Below are positions 15,748 through 23,890 of a DNA stretch of 64,000 nt, piece after piece. The number at the start of each line of letters is the position of its first letter. The first letter of the stretch is position 1. The translations under genes and the position numbers were made by a program. A model generated the notes under the pieces. That model saw only the letters and a program-made list of their open reading frames with translations. It was not told where the DNA came from and searched no databases. Origin of the DNA: Pseudolysinimonas_A sp039912695 (GTDB taxonomy: Bacteria > Actinomycetota > Actinomycetes > Actinomycetales > Microbacteriaceae); assembly GCF_039912695.1 (NCBI RefSeq), contig NZ_JBDSPJ010000022.1, positions 1 through 64,000 on the forward strand, in the 5' to 3' direction.

Positions 15748-17082
15748 GTGACGGACCCCTCCCCCGAACCGATCCCCGGCGACGATCCTTCGCTGCTCGT
15801 CGCAGCTCCCTCAACCCGCACCTCGCTGTGGCGGCACGGCGGCTTCCTGCGACTGTGGGCCGGCCAGACCGCGAGCCAGTTCGGCGCCCAGCTCGGGGGC
15901 CTCGCCATCCCGGTTCTCGCGGTGCAGGTGCTGGCGGCGACCGAATTCCAGATCGGGCTGCTCAACGCTCTCCAGACCGCAGCGTTCCTGGTGATCGGGC
16001 TCCCGGCCGGTGCGTGGATCGACCGCTGGATCAAGCGTCGGGTGATGATCCTCGCCGACCTGGTGCGCGCGCTCTCGCTCGCTCTCATCCCGGTGCTGTG
16101 GTTCGCCGGCATCCTGGAGTTCTGGCACATCTTGGTGATCGCCACGGTCATCGGTGTCGCGACAGTTTTCTTCGATGTCTCGTATCAGAGCTTCCTTCCG
16201 GTGCTGGTACCGCGCGATGACATCGCAGAAGCCAACTCGAAACTCGAGGGCACGTCGCAGATCGCTCGCGTTGGGGGGCCCGCCCTCGCCGGTGGACTGC
16301 TCGCAATCGTGCAGGCGCCGGTGCTCCTCGCCGGAACCGCCTTCACCTACCTGCTCTCGATGACCGCTCTGCTCAGCATCCGGGATCGCGAAACACCGAA
16401 GCCGCGTTCGGAGCGGCGGCCGCTCGTTGTCGAGATCCGCGAGGGGGTCGCGTTTGTCGTGCGTCAGCCTCTGCTGCGTCGAATCGTGCTCTGCACGGGC
16501 GTCGGCAACTTCTTCAACACGATCGCGCTGACGATGCTGCCCATCCTGGTGCTGCGTCACCTCGGGCTGGGCGCCCCGCTCTTCGGACTCATCGGGTCCA
16601 TCGGGGCGATCGGCGGCATCCTCGGGGCCCTATTCGCGGCTCGGCTCGGCAAGATTCTCGGCGAAGGCACGGTCATCCCGCTGTCGGCCACGCTGCTCGG
16701 CTTCGCCCTGCTGCTCACGCCGCTGGCCGGCATGTTTCCCACGGCCGCCATCCCGCTCCTGATCGCGATGGAATTCGTGCTCAGCGTTACCGTGCTGGTC
16801 TACAACGTGACGCAGGTGAGTTTTCGCCAGCGCATCTGCCCACCCGCTCTGCTCGGGCGAATGAACGCCTCGATCAGGTTCTTTGTCTGGGGCGTCATGC
16901 CGATCGGTGCACTGCTGTCGGGAGTACTCGCGGCAACGATCGGCGTCGTGCCCACGATGTGGATCGGCGCGGTCGGCACTCTGCTGTCGGCCGCGTTTGT
17001 GGTGTTCTCACCTCTGCTTGGGATGCGCGCCCTGCCCGACACGATGGTGCCTGCGGCGACCGCCGAGAGTGGGATCTCCTAG
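15748..17082 (+). CDS. MFS exporter (MFS_3 / EntS-like)
   Basis: A 444-residue protein with 12 predicted helices. Family signs are FLRLWAGQTASQFGAQLGGLAIPVLA at the first helix (motif read), GAWIDRWIKRRVMI as motif A and VSYQSFLPVLVPRDDIAEANSKLEGT. This family includes siderophore and macrolide exporters. The start is GTG 15748, fixed by the promoter geometry; the frame is open to 15712. It is convergent with the uridine-kinase-like gene, with stops overlapping in CTAG (17079-17082). Confidence 0.9.
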   Translation: MTDPSPEPIPGDDPSLLVAAPSTRTSLWRHGGFLRLWAGQTASQFGAQLGGLAIPVLAVQVLAATEFQIGLLNALQTAAFLVIGLPAGAWIDRWIKRRVMILADLVRALSLALIPVLWFAGILEFWHILVIATVIGVATVFFDVSYQSFLPVLVPRDDIAEANSKLEGTSQIARVGGPALAGGLLAIVQAPVLLAGTAFTYLLSMTALLSIRDRETPKPRSERRPLVVEIREGVAFVVRQPLLRRIVLCTGVGNFFNTIALTMLPILVLRHLGLGAPLFGLIGSIGAIGGILGALFAARLGKILGEGTVIPLSATLLGFALLLTPLAGMFPTAAIPLLIAMEFVLSVTVLVYNVTQVSFRQRICPPALLGRMNASIRFFVWGVMPIGALLSGVLAATIGVVPTMWIGAVGTLLSAAFVVFSPLLGMRALPDTMVPAATAESGIS

Positions 17083-17783
17083 AGCGGCGACGGCTCGATG
17101 CTGCAGTAGTCGGCGAATCGCCGCACCGGATGATCCGGGTCGGTGTTGTCGACGATGGCGCTTGCGACGATGTTCGGATGCGCGTCACGGACGTACCGCG
17201 ACTGAGCACCGATGTAGCGCTGGTTCGACTCTGCGGCGGGATCGGGGTCGGCACCGTCGCGCTCGACCATTCGGGCGTAACGGACCTCCGCATCCGCATC
17301 GAGCCAGATCGAAAAGTTCCAGTAGCCGTGGAGCTCGGGCCGGTTCAGAAACACCCCGTCAACGAGCAGGATCGCGTCGGCCTCCCCCGTGGTCCAGACG
17401 GGTTCGATCGGGGCATCACGGGCGACGTCGAAAGCTGCCAGCACGAACCCGGTGCTGCCTGCCATCCGAAACGGCTCGAGGAGCACCCGGCGAAACAACG
17501 AATAGTCGAAGGCTTCGCGGTAGTAGCCCTCGGCCGAAAACCGTCCCGCGACGTAGCGGAGGTCTCGAGGTCGGTGGAAGTCGTCGATCGATGCCCGAAA
17601 CACCTCGAACCCCACGCGTCGAAACGCGAGTGCCAGGTCGTCGGCGAACCGGGTCTTCCCAGCGCCATCGGGGCCGTCCACCGCGAGGGTCGTTCGACCT
17701 TTCGCGTAGTTGTGGGAGAACTCGGCCACGAGGGATTCGAGCACGTCGCGACGCGCCTGGGGAAGCTGCGACCAGTACGACAC
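17079..17783 (-). CDS. Uridine-kinase-like P-loop protein
   Basis: A 234-residue P-loop kinase with Walker A DGPDGAGKT near residues 36-44, the nucleoside-kinase SIDDFHRPR motif, YYREAFDYSLFRRVLL, a Walker B-like ILLVDGVFLNRPEL and a W-F-SIWLDADAEVRYARMVERD lid segment. Actinobacterial members are annotated as uridine kinases, but substrate use is unproven. GTG start with TAGGCT ending 6 nt upstream (leaderless). Divergent from mutY across a 26-bp spacer. Confidence 0.8.
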   Translation of the reverse strand: MSYWSQLPQARRDVLESLVAEFSHNYAKGRTTLAVDGPDGAGKTRFADDLALAFRRVGFEVFRASIDDFHRPRDLRYVAGRFSAEGYYREAFDYSLFRRVLLEPFRMAGSTGFVLAAFDVARDAPIEPVWTTGEADAILLVDGVFLNRPELHGYWNFSIWLDADAEVRYARMVERDGADPDPAAESNQRYIGAQSRYVRDAHPNIVASAIVDNTDPDHPVRRFADYCSIEPSPL

Positions 17784-17789
17784 GCCGCC

Positions 17790-17803
17790 AGCCTAGTTAG
17801 CCT
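17790..17803. promoter_or_regulatory. Compact divergent promoter of the kinase gene and mutY
   Basis: In the segment AGCCTAGTTAGCCT, TAGGCT on the minus strand (17790-17795) ends 6 nt before GTG 17783, and TAGCCT on the plus strand (17798-17803) ends 6 nt before GTG 17810. The two -10 elements are only 2 bp apart, so both promoters must share the same DNA. Confidence 0.6.
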
Positions 17804-17809
17804 CACTGT

Positions 17810-18694
17810 GTGGAAACCAAAGTCGCCGAATCGAAGGTGGCCGGTTCGATCGCCGAATGGTTCGCTGCGGGTCACCGCGACCTGCCGTGGCGTCGGGCCG
17901 GATTCTCGGCCTGGGGAACTCTCGTGAGCGAGTTCATGCTGCAACAGACACCGGTGGCGCGAGTCATCCCGGCGCTCGAACGCTGGCTCTCGCGTTGGCC
18001 GACGCCTGCCGACCTGGCTTCGGTTCCGCCCGGTGAGGCGGTTCGCGCCTGGGAGCGGCTGGGCTACCCGCGCCGCGCGCTCGCCCTGCATGGCGCCGCG
18101 ACCGTGATCGCTGAACGCCACGGCAACGTCGTGCCGGCGGATGTCGATGCCCTCCTCGAACTCCCGGGCGTCGGGCCGTACACCGCGCGGGCGGTCGCGG
18201 CTTTCGCCTACGGGGTGCGCACGCCGGTTGTCGACACCAACGTGCGGCGGGTGCTCGCCCGGGCACTCCGCGGACAGGGGGATGCCGGCCCGGCCCGCAC
18301 GACGGCCGATCTTGCCGAAATGGCCGCGCAGTTGCCCACTGATCCCGCGCGGGCACGGCTCGTGAACGCCGGGACGATGGAACTCGGCCAGACGATCTGC
18401 ACCGCGCGGACACCACGCTGCGACGACTGCCCGATCGCGCACCTGTGCGCCTGGCGGGCCGCCGGGTATCCGTCGTACGAGGGGCCGCGCGCGGCGGTTC
18501 AGAAGAAGTACGAGGGATCCGACCGCCAGGTGCGTGGGATCGTGCTGCGCGAACTGCGAGCGAGCGACACTCCGGTGCCCGTCGAGGTGGTCGCCGGGTT
18601 GTGGGCTGATGCCGTGCAACTCGACCGCGCGGTCAGCGGGTTGCTGCGCGACGGTCTCGTCGTGCTGGACGGCGACGACTACGCACTGCCGTAG
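17810..18694 (+). CDS. mutY: A/G-specific adenine glycosylase MutY (short form)
   Basis: A 294-residue glycosylase that removes adenine opposite 8-oxoguanine. It has the catalytic Glu in SEFMLQQTPVARV (about 43), the helix-hairpin-helix LPGVGPYTARAVAAFA, the catalytic Asp in VVDTNVRRVL and a 4Fe-4S cluster CTARTPRCDDCPIAHLC (C-x6-C-x2-C-x5-C). The C-terminal NUDIX-like domain that recognises 8-oxoG in E. coli MutY is absent; a short winged-helix-like tail (about 240-294) follows instead, as in other actinobacterial short forms. GTG start, predicted leaderless. Confidence 0.93.
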   Translation: METKVAESKVAGSIAEWFAAGHRDLPWRRAGFSAWGTLVSEFMLQQTPVARVIPALERWLSRWPTPADLASVPPGEAVRAWERLGYPRRALALHGAATVIAERHGNVVPADVDALLELPGVGPYTARAVAAFAYGVRTPVVDTNVRRVLARALRGQGDAGPARTTADLAEMAAQLPTDPARARLVNAGTMELGQTICTARTPRCDDCPIAHLCAWRAAGYPSYEGPRAAVQKKYEGSDRQVRGIVLRELRASDTPVPVEVVAGLWADAVQLDRAVSGLLRDGLVVLDGDDYALP

Positions 18695-18703
18695 ACCGAG
18701 TCT

Positions 18704-19144
18704 TTAGGCCGACCCGGTGCGGACGCTGCCCCACTCGCCCCAGTAGTAGTAGCCCTCACGGGTGACCTCGAAGCGGTTGTCGGCCACGGCATCCACGAGT
18801 TCTTCCATCCTGGCCGCGACCTCCTCAATGTCCTCGTCGCACGCATCGCATCCGCAGCGCGGAAACGGAAAATCAAGATCGCCGACGTTCACGATCACAC
18901 TCGGAAAGGGCGTCTCAACAATGTCAATCAGAATGCCGTCGCCGCCCGGCCGGTTGGCAGGCGGGAGGGCCTCGGCGAGACTCCGTGCGACGTCGAGGAG
19001 GGGCGCAAACCGCTCAGGATGAGCGGTGACGCTGTAGGTCTCCTCCGCGGGGTGGCCGGGCCAGCGATGACCGTACGGGATGACCTCGCCATCGGCACCG
19101 CGAAACTCGCGGATGTCGAGGTGCGGCCGTCGATACCCATCCAT
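18704..19144 (-). CDS. Conserved hypothetical protein (DUF6226-like)
   Basis: A 146-residue acidic soluble protein with no signal or helix. It contains CGCDACDED, a three-Cys motif that could bind metal, and ends EGYYYWGEWG. It resembles the actinobacterial DUF6226 family from memory; no function is known. Predicted leaderless ATG start (TAGGCT, 6 nt), sharing a palindromic -10 with the divergent RNB gene. Its stop is 9 bp from the mutY stop. Confidence 0.72.
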   Translation of the reverse strand: MDGYRRPHLDIREFRGADGEVIPYGHRWPGHPAEETYSVTAHPERFAPLLDVARSLAEALPPANRPGGDGILIDIVETPFPSVIVNVGDLDFPFPRCGCDACDEDIEEVAARMEELVDAVADNRFEVTREGYYYWGEWGSVRTGSA

Positions 19145-19150
19145 CCGGCG

Positions 19151-19160
19151 AGCCTAGGCT
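19151..19160. promoter_or_regulatory. Palindromic bidirectional -10 element
   Basis: AGCCTAGGCT is a perfect 10-bp palindrome. Read on either strand it contains TAGGCT, and each copy ends exactly 6 nt before a start codon: ATG 19144 on the minus strand, GTG 19167 on the plus strand. The 22-bp spacer thus holds two fully overlapping leaderless promoters. Confidence 0.7.
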
Positions 19161-19166
19161 GAGCCG

Positions 19167-20570
19167 GTGCCCGCCCAGTCAATTGTCGTCACGCGGGAGG
19201 CCGCAGCCACCGAACTCAGCACGGCGCTCGCCGCGATTCGTACCCAACTCGAGCTCCCCGAGGCCTTCCCCGCGGAGGTCGAGGCTGAAGCCACGCGGGC
19301 GATCGCCGGCTACCGACTTCCCGACGACGACCGCACCGATATTCCGCTCGTCACAATTGACCCGGCCGGGTCGATGGATCTCGACCAGGCGCTTGCGATC
19401 GAGCCCAACGGCGACGGGTGGCGGTTTTTCTACGCGATCGCCGACGTGCCGGGGTTTGTGGCGACCGGTGGCGCGATCGATGCCGAAGCGCGCCTGCGTG
19501 GCCAGACGCTCTACGCGGCGGATGGCCGCATCCCGTTGCACCCGGTGTCGATCAGCGAGGGTGCCGCCTCGCTGTTGCCCGACCAGGTGCGCGGGTCGTA
19601 CCTCTGGCAAATCGACCTCGACTCGGCGGGCCGCCCGACCTCGACAACGGTGACGCGAGCGCGGGTGCGCAGTCGCCGCCGCTGGAGCTACGACGACGCA
19701 CACCTGGCGGTCGATCACGAGCCGATGTTCGGGATGCTGCGCGACCTCGGGCAGGCGCGCCTCACTCTCGAAGCCGAGCGCGGCGGGGCCAGCCTGTCGA
19801 CGCCCGAAATTCTGGTCGAGCCTGACGGCAACGGGTATCGGCTCGAGCGCCGCGTGTCGCTGCCGATCGAATCGTGGAACGCACAACTCTCACTCCTCAC
19901 CGGGATGGAGGCGGCTCGCATGATGCTCGACGGCGGAATCGGGATTCTGCGCACCATGCCCCCGGCGGAGCCCGAAGCCGTTGACCGGTTTCGACGTCAA
20001 ACCGTGGCGCGGGGCACGCCGTGGCCCGTGGGCGAGAGCTACGGCGACTACCTGCGACGGCTCTCGGGCGACGACCCGCAGCACCTCGCAATTCGGTACG
20101 CCGCGGCGTCGCTCTTTCGCGGAGCGACCTACCGTGCCTTCGATGGCGCGCCACCTGAGCAGACCATCCAGTCGGCGATCGCCGCGCCGTATGCGCACGT
20201 GACCGCCCCGCTGCGCCGGCTCGTCGACCGGTTTGCCCTCGAAGTCTGCGTCGCACTGAGCGCGAACGTGCCGGTGCCGGACGAGGTGCGGGCGGCGCTT
20301 CCCGAAATTCCCACCGCGATGGCGAGGTCGACGAACCTGTCAGGCCGCCTCGACCGGATGACCCTGGATGCTGTCGAAGCCGCGGTGCTCGCCCCGCATC
20401 TGGGCGAGACTTTCGACGCGGTGGCGATCACGGGATCCACGCTGCAACTTCTTGATCCGGCCGTCCAAACGGCAGCACCGAGTCCGCAGCAACCCGGAAC
20501 CGCCGTACGGGTGCGGATCGAGGCGACCGACATCGCGAAAGGAACCGTGCAGGTCAGCCTGGTCAGGTAA
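19167..20570 (+). CDS. RNB-domain (RNase II/VacB family) exoribonuclease
   Basis: A 467-residue protein with the RNB catalytic core from about residue 50 (LVTIDPAGSMDLDQALAIE, carrying the metal-binding Asp residues; YAIADVPGFV; HVTAPLRRLVDRF near 350). It is shorter than E. coli RNase II or R and lacks recognisable N-terminal cold-shock domains and a clear C-terminal S1 domain. Actinobacterial short RNB proteins of this size are common. It should degrade RNA 3' to 5'. GTG start, predicted leaderless. Confidence 0.9.
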   Translation: MPAQSIVVTREAAATELSTALAAIRTQLELPEAFPAEVEAEATRAIAGYRLPDDDRTDIPLVTIDPAGSMDLDQALAIEPNGDGWRFFYAIADVPGFVATGGAIDAEARLRGQTLYAADGRIPLHPVSISEGAASLLPDQVRGSYLWQIDLDSAGRPTSTTVTRARVRSRRRWSYDDAHLAVDHEPMFGMLRDLGQARLTLEAERGGASLSTPEILVEPDGNGYRLERRVSLPIESWNAQLSLLTGMEAARMMLDGGIGILRTMPPAEPEAVDRFRRQTVARGTPWPVGESYGDYLRRLSGDDPQHLAIRYAAASLFRGATYRAFDGAPPEQTIQSAIAAPYAHVTAPLRRLVDRFALEVCVALSANVPVPDEVRAALPEIPTAMARSTNLSGRLDRMTLDAVEAAVLAPHLGETFDAVAITGSTLQLLDPAVQTAAPSPQQPGTAVRVRIEATDIAKGTVQVSLVR

Positions 20571-20613
20571 CTGCACTCGGCACAACGGGCAGGAGCGCGG
20601 CATACTCGACGGC

Positions 20614-21477
20614 ATGCCGGAACTGCCCGAAGTGCAGGCTCTCGTCACCGATCTGAGCCGTCGCCTGATCGGTCGCGGGATTCAGCGGCTCGACGTCGTC
20701 GCGTTCGCCGCCCTCAAGACCTACGACCCGCCCGTGTCGGCGCTCGAGGGGCTGACCATCACGGGGATCGCACGACACGGCAAGTTTCTCGACATCTGTG
20801 CGGGCGACCTGCACATCGTGATGCACCTCGCACGTGCGGGCTGGCTGCGTTGGCGCAACAGCGCCCCGCTGGCGACAGTTCGGCGGGGTGCCGGGCCACT
20901 CGCGGCGCGCCTGGTGCTGGCAGGCGACGGCTCCGGTTTCGACCTCACTGAAGCGGGGACGAAGAAGAGCCTCGCCATCTGGGTGGTGCGCGACCCCGCC
21001 GAGGTACCGCGGCTGGCAATGCTCGGCCCCGATCCGATGGCGGAAGACTTCACCGAAGCCAAGCTGGCCAGCATCCTGGCCGCTGCGGGCCGCTCTCAGA
21101 TCAAGGGCGTGTTGCGCGACCAACGGCAGATCGGCGGGATTGGCAACGCGTACTCAGACGAGATTTTGCACGTCGCGAAGATGTCGCCTTTCAAGCCCGC
21201 AAGCATCGGGCCCGACGACATCCACGAGCTGTATGTCGCGATCAGGTCGACGCTGACCGAGGCCGTCGAACGATCAGACGGACTCGCGGCCTCAGAGCTC
21301 AAGGGCGAGAAGAAGTCGAACCTGCGTGTGCACGCCCGCAACGGTCTGCCGTGTCCGGTGTGCGGCGACACCATCCGTCAGGTCATCTACAGCGACTCGA
21401 CGTTCCAGTACTGCCCGACCTGTCAGACCGGGGGCAAGCCGCTCGCCGACCGGGTGCTCTCGCGACTCCTCAAATAG
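20614..21477 (+). CDS. Fpg/Nei-family DNA glycosylase
   Basis: A 287-residue base-excision glycosylase. It begins MPELPEVQ, with catalytic Pro2 and Glu3, has GIGNAYSDEIL (helix-two-turn-helix region) and ends with a zinc finger (CPVCGDT...YCPTC). Oxidised-base specificity (Fpg or Nei) cannot be decided; actinobacteria carry several paralogues. CATACT ends 7 nt before the ATG, giving a possible internal promoter. Together with mutY 2 kb upstream it forms an oxidative-DNA-damage neighbourhood. It overlaps the convergent TetR gene by 8 bp. Confidence 0.92.
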   Translation: MPELPEVQALVTDLSRRLIGRGIQRLDVVAFAALKTYDPPVSALEGLTITGIARHGKFLDICAGDLHIVMHLARAGWLRWRNSAPLATVRRGAGPLAARLVLAGDGSGFDLTEAGTKKSLAIWVVRDPAEVPRLAMLGPDPMAEDFTEAKLASILAAAGRSQIKGVLRDQRQIGGIGNAYSDEILHVAKMSPFKPASIGPDDIHELYVAIRSTLTEAVERSDGLAASELKGEKKSNLRVHARNGLPCPVCGDTIRQVIYSDSTFQYCPTCQTGGKPLADRVLSRLLK

Positions 21478-22138
21478 TCCGAGGGCTTCCCGCGATCGCG
21501 CGTTCGATTCCGGAGATCAGCACGTCGAGCACGAAGACGAACTCTTGGTCGCGATCGTGATGCGCGTCACCGATCACCCGCGCGATGTTGGGGTAGACCT
21601 CCGGATCACCGCCAGCCACAATCGCATCCAGTTCGTAACCGCGCCCCGAGACGCCGGATTCCAGCCGGAACTCCTGCAGCGTGAAACCGAACACATGGCT
21701 GTCGATCCCGTGCAGCGCATCGTGCGCAAGCTGGTGACTGCAGCCGCCGTCGAGCAACGCACCGAGGATGGCATCCACGTAACTGAGTCGGGCGGGCCCT
21801 GCCGACGGACGGCTGGTCGCGGGCGACGCCGCCCAGCCGTGGTCGAGCAATACCAGGTAGGCGCCCAGCACGAGAGTCCGCAAGCGTTCGTTCCAGTCGA
21901 GTGCCTCGTCGGGAGCGGGGAACTCCCCGATTACCTGGTCGACCATCGCATCGATGAGGTCGTCTTTGCTCGAGACGTACCGGTAGAGCGACATCGCCTC
22001 GACGCCGAGCTCGCGTCCGACGCGTCGCATGCTGATGCCCTCGAGGCCTTCGCGGTCGGCCAATGCAACGGCGGCGGCGATGACGCGGGGGCGGCTGAGC
22101 GGCTCCCGCGTGGTCGGCGCACTCCCGGAGGTCGGCAC
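21470..22138 (-). CDS. TetR-family regulator (TetR class C-terminal domain)
   Basis: A 222-residue regulator. The helix-turn-helix at about 15-62 contains GLEGISMRRVGRELGVEAMSLYRYV read by motif, and SSKDDLIDAMVDQV leads into a TetR_C-type ligand domain. GTG start; TACGAT ends 6 nt upstream, so it is predicted leaderless. An 11-bp palindrome (22161-22171) sits between -35 and -10 positions, suggesting autoregulation. The LLM oxidoreductase lies just upstream on the same strand and may be the regulated partner. Confidence 0.88.
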   Translation of the reverse strand: MPTSGSAPTTREPLSRPRVIAAAVALADREGLEGISMRRVGRELGVEAMSLYRYVSSKDDLIDAMVDQVIGEFPAPDEALDWNERLRTLVLGAYLVLLDHGWAASPATSRPSAGPARLSYVDAILGALLDGGCSHQLAHDALHGIDSHVFGFTLQEFRLESGVSGRGYELDAIVAGGDPEVYPNIARVIGDAHHDRDQEFVFVLDVLISGIERAIAGSPRTI

Positions 22139-22144
22139 GCGGCC

Positions 22145-22171
22145 ATCGTACGCTCAGCGTTTACGCCGTAA
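22145..22171 (-). promoter_or_regulatory. Promoter and candidate operator of the second TetR gene
   Basis: TACGAT (22145-22150, minus strand) ends 6 nt before GTG 22138. The palindrome TTACG-C-CGTAA (22161-22171) lies in the spacer where a bound repressor would block RNA polymerase. Confidence 0.5.
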
Positions 22172-22192
22172 GCGATGGCACGCCGAGAGCGC

Positions 22193-23239
22193 TTAGAGCA
22201 GTCGGTCCGCGAGCAACTCGAGTGTCCGCTCACGACCGAGGGCCCGAGCCACAGGTTCGCCGTCGCGAGAACCCGCCCCGGGCGAGACCATCACCTCGTC
22301 GACGCCGAACTCGGTCGCCAGCCGTTGGATGCGCTCGGCGGCGGCATCCGGCGAGTCGACGATCCACCGGTTCAGCATCTGATCGACCACCGACTGCGCC
22401 GCAGGGTTCAGCGGTTCGCTCTGCGCCGCCTCGACCGTGTCGATCGCACGCAGCGGCTGCCCGGTTCGCAGGCGAGCCATGTTCTGCAGAGCCGGCATCG
22501 CGCGGGCGAGCGCCTCCTCGGCCGTCTCGGCGACGATCGTGTTTACGGTGAGGAACGTGCGCGGCGCCGCGAGAGTCTCCGACGCCTCGAATTCGGAACG
22601 GTAGATGCCGATCGCGCGTTCGGTGCCCTCCCCCGAAAAATGGTGGGCGAAGACGTACGGCAGGCCCAACTTCGCGGCGAGATGGGCGGAGTAGTCACTC
22701 GAGCCCAGCAGCCACATTTCGGGCACCCCCGCCGCCGCTGGGGTGGCTTTGACGTCGTAGTCGCGGAGCCCGTCGCCGGTGCGGAGACTGATCGTTGCGC
22801 CGTCGCCGGCCAGCGCGCGGATGTCGATGAGGTTCTGCTCGAAATTCTCCACGTCGCTGGTTGGGCCACTCGAGCGCAGTAGCGCCGTGATGACCGGATC
22901 CGATCCCGGTGCGCGGCCGATGCCGAGATCGATTCGGCCCGGGGCGATCGCCTCGAGGGCGGCGAACTGCTCGGCTACCGTCAGCGGGGCGTGGTTGGGC
23001 AGCATGACACCGCCCGAGCCGACGCGGATGCGGGAAGTGCGGGCCGCGACGGCGGCGATCAGCACCGGCGGTGCTGTCGATGCAACCGCCGGCATGTTGT
23101 GGTGTTCGGCGAACCAATAGCGCGCGTACCCGAGGCGATCGGCGGTATCGGCCAGAGCCAGCGAGGCGGCCACGGCATCCGCCGAGGTCTGAGGTGTGGT
23201 GACCGGAACGAGGTCGAGAACGGAGAGCGCGAGTGACAT
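22193..23239 (-). CDS. LLM-class flavin-dependent oxidoreductase (MsnO8-like)
   Basis: A 348-residue TIM-barrel FMN/F420-type oxidoreductase. It starts LALSVLDLVPV and has RYWFAEHHNMPAVAS, the strongly conserved RIRVGSGGVMLPNHAPL and GRIDLGIGRAPGSDP, then the C-terminal SPDAAAERIQRLATEFGVDE. ATG 23239 is chosen because GAGGAGAG lies directly upstream; the frame opens at 23254. The substrate is unknown. The downstream TetR gene may respond to its substrate. Confidence 0.92.
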   Translation of the reverse strand: MSLALSVLDLVPVTTPQTSADAVAASLALADTADRLGYARYWFAEHHNMPAVASTAPPVLIAAVAARTSRIRVGSGGVMLPNHAPLTVAEQFAALEAIAPGRIDLGIGRAPGSDPVITALLRSSGPTSDVENFEQNLIDIRALAGDGATISLRTGDGLRDYDVKATPAAAGVPEMWLLGSSDYSAHLAAKLGLPYVFAHHFSGEGTERAIGIYRSEFEASETLAAPRTFLTVNTIVAETAEEALARAMPALQNMARLRTGQPLRAIDTVEAAQSEPLNPAAQSVVDQMLNRWIVDSPDAAAERIQRLATEFGVDEVMVSPGAGSRDGEPVARALGRERTLELLADRLL

Positions 23240-23311
23240 CTCTCTCCTCAACACGCTCGAGGGGTCGCCGATTCCGTCAACGGACGAATCGCACGATCGG
23301 GATCAGATGCC

Positions 23312-23806
23312 TCACGACTCCGGTTCGGCCTCGTCGTCGTCATCATCATCATCGTCGTCGTCGTCATCTTCGTCGTCTTCGTCGAAGTCGCGAGGTTTCA
23401 CGTACGGATCTGAATCGCCCGCGTAGGAGGCTGTCGCCGCGAGGGCTCGCGCCTCTTCGTCACGGACCTGCGCCTCACGCAGCAACCCCGCGATCGACGC
23501 CGCGTTCTCCGGGATCGCGTCCGCGATGAATTCCAGAGATGGGGTGAGCCGCGTGTTGAGGTTCTTGCCGACCTCGGTGCGCAGCAGGCCGGTCGCCGAT
23601 TTGAGCGCGGCGGCAGAATCGGCCCGCTCTTCCGCCGTCCCGAGCACCGTGTAGAAGACTGACGCCATCTGAAGATCGCCGGTGACGCGAACGTCGGTGA
23701 TCGTCACGAACCCCAACCGAGGATCACGAAGACCCTTCTCGAGCCTCTCGGCGATGACTTCTTTGATCCGGTCCGCGACCTTAGCCGCCCGATCACCACT
23801 GGCCAT
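23312..23806 (-). CDS. rbfA: Ribosome-binding factor A with poly-Asp tail
   Basis: A 164-residue 30S maturation factor. The KH-type domain covers residues 1-115 (RVADRIKEVIAERL, DPRLGFVTITDVRVTGDLQMASVFYTV, PSLEFIADAIPENAA read as motifs). The ATG has a strong GGAGG site. Unusual is the C-terminus: about 25 residues almost all Asp/Glu (including an unbroken run of 12 Asp), encoded by a GTC/ATC triplet tract on the plus strand. Typical actinobacterial RbfA proteins are 120-150 residues, so this tail is an extension. Confidence 0.95.
   Translation of the reverse strand: MASGDRAAKVADRIKEVIAERLEKGLRDPRLGFVTITDVRVTGDLQMASVFYTVLGTAEERADSAAALKSATGLLRTEVGKNLNTRLTPSLEFIADAIPENAASIAGLLREAQVRDEEARALAATASYAGDSDPYVKPRDFDEDDEDDDDDDDDDDDDEAEPES
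23331..23388. repeat. Triplet-repeat tract encoding the RbfA poly-Asp tail
   Basis: A near-pure run of GTC and ATC triplets with a few TTC (plus strand) reads as GAC/GAT and GAA on the coding strand. Such tracts are prone to slippage, always in frame here, so tail length may vary between strains. Confidence 0.8.
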
Positions 23807-23890
23807 TCCATTACCTCCAAAAATGAGCTGGGGATGAAACCGCTCCCCCTGTATTTCGATGAGACGAAAGGTTCGCGAGCAACATGTGAA

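Noticed and set aside
23331..23388. Triplet array considered as a CRISPR-like or satellite element
   Set aside because: No spacers; it is simply the coding tract for acidic residues in rbfA. The window has no CRISPR array.
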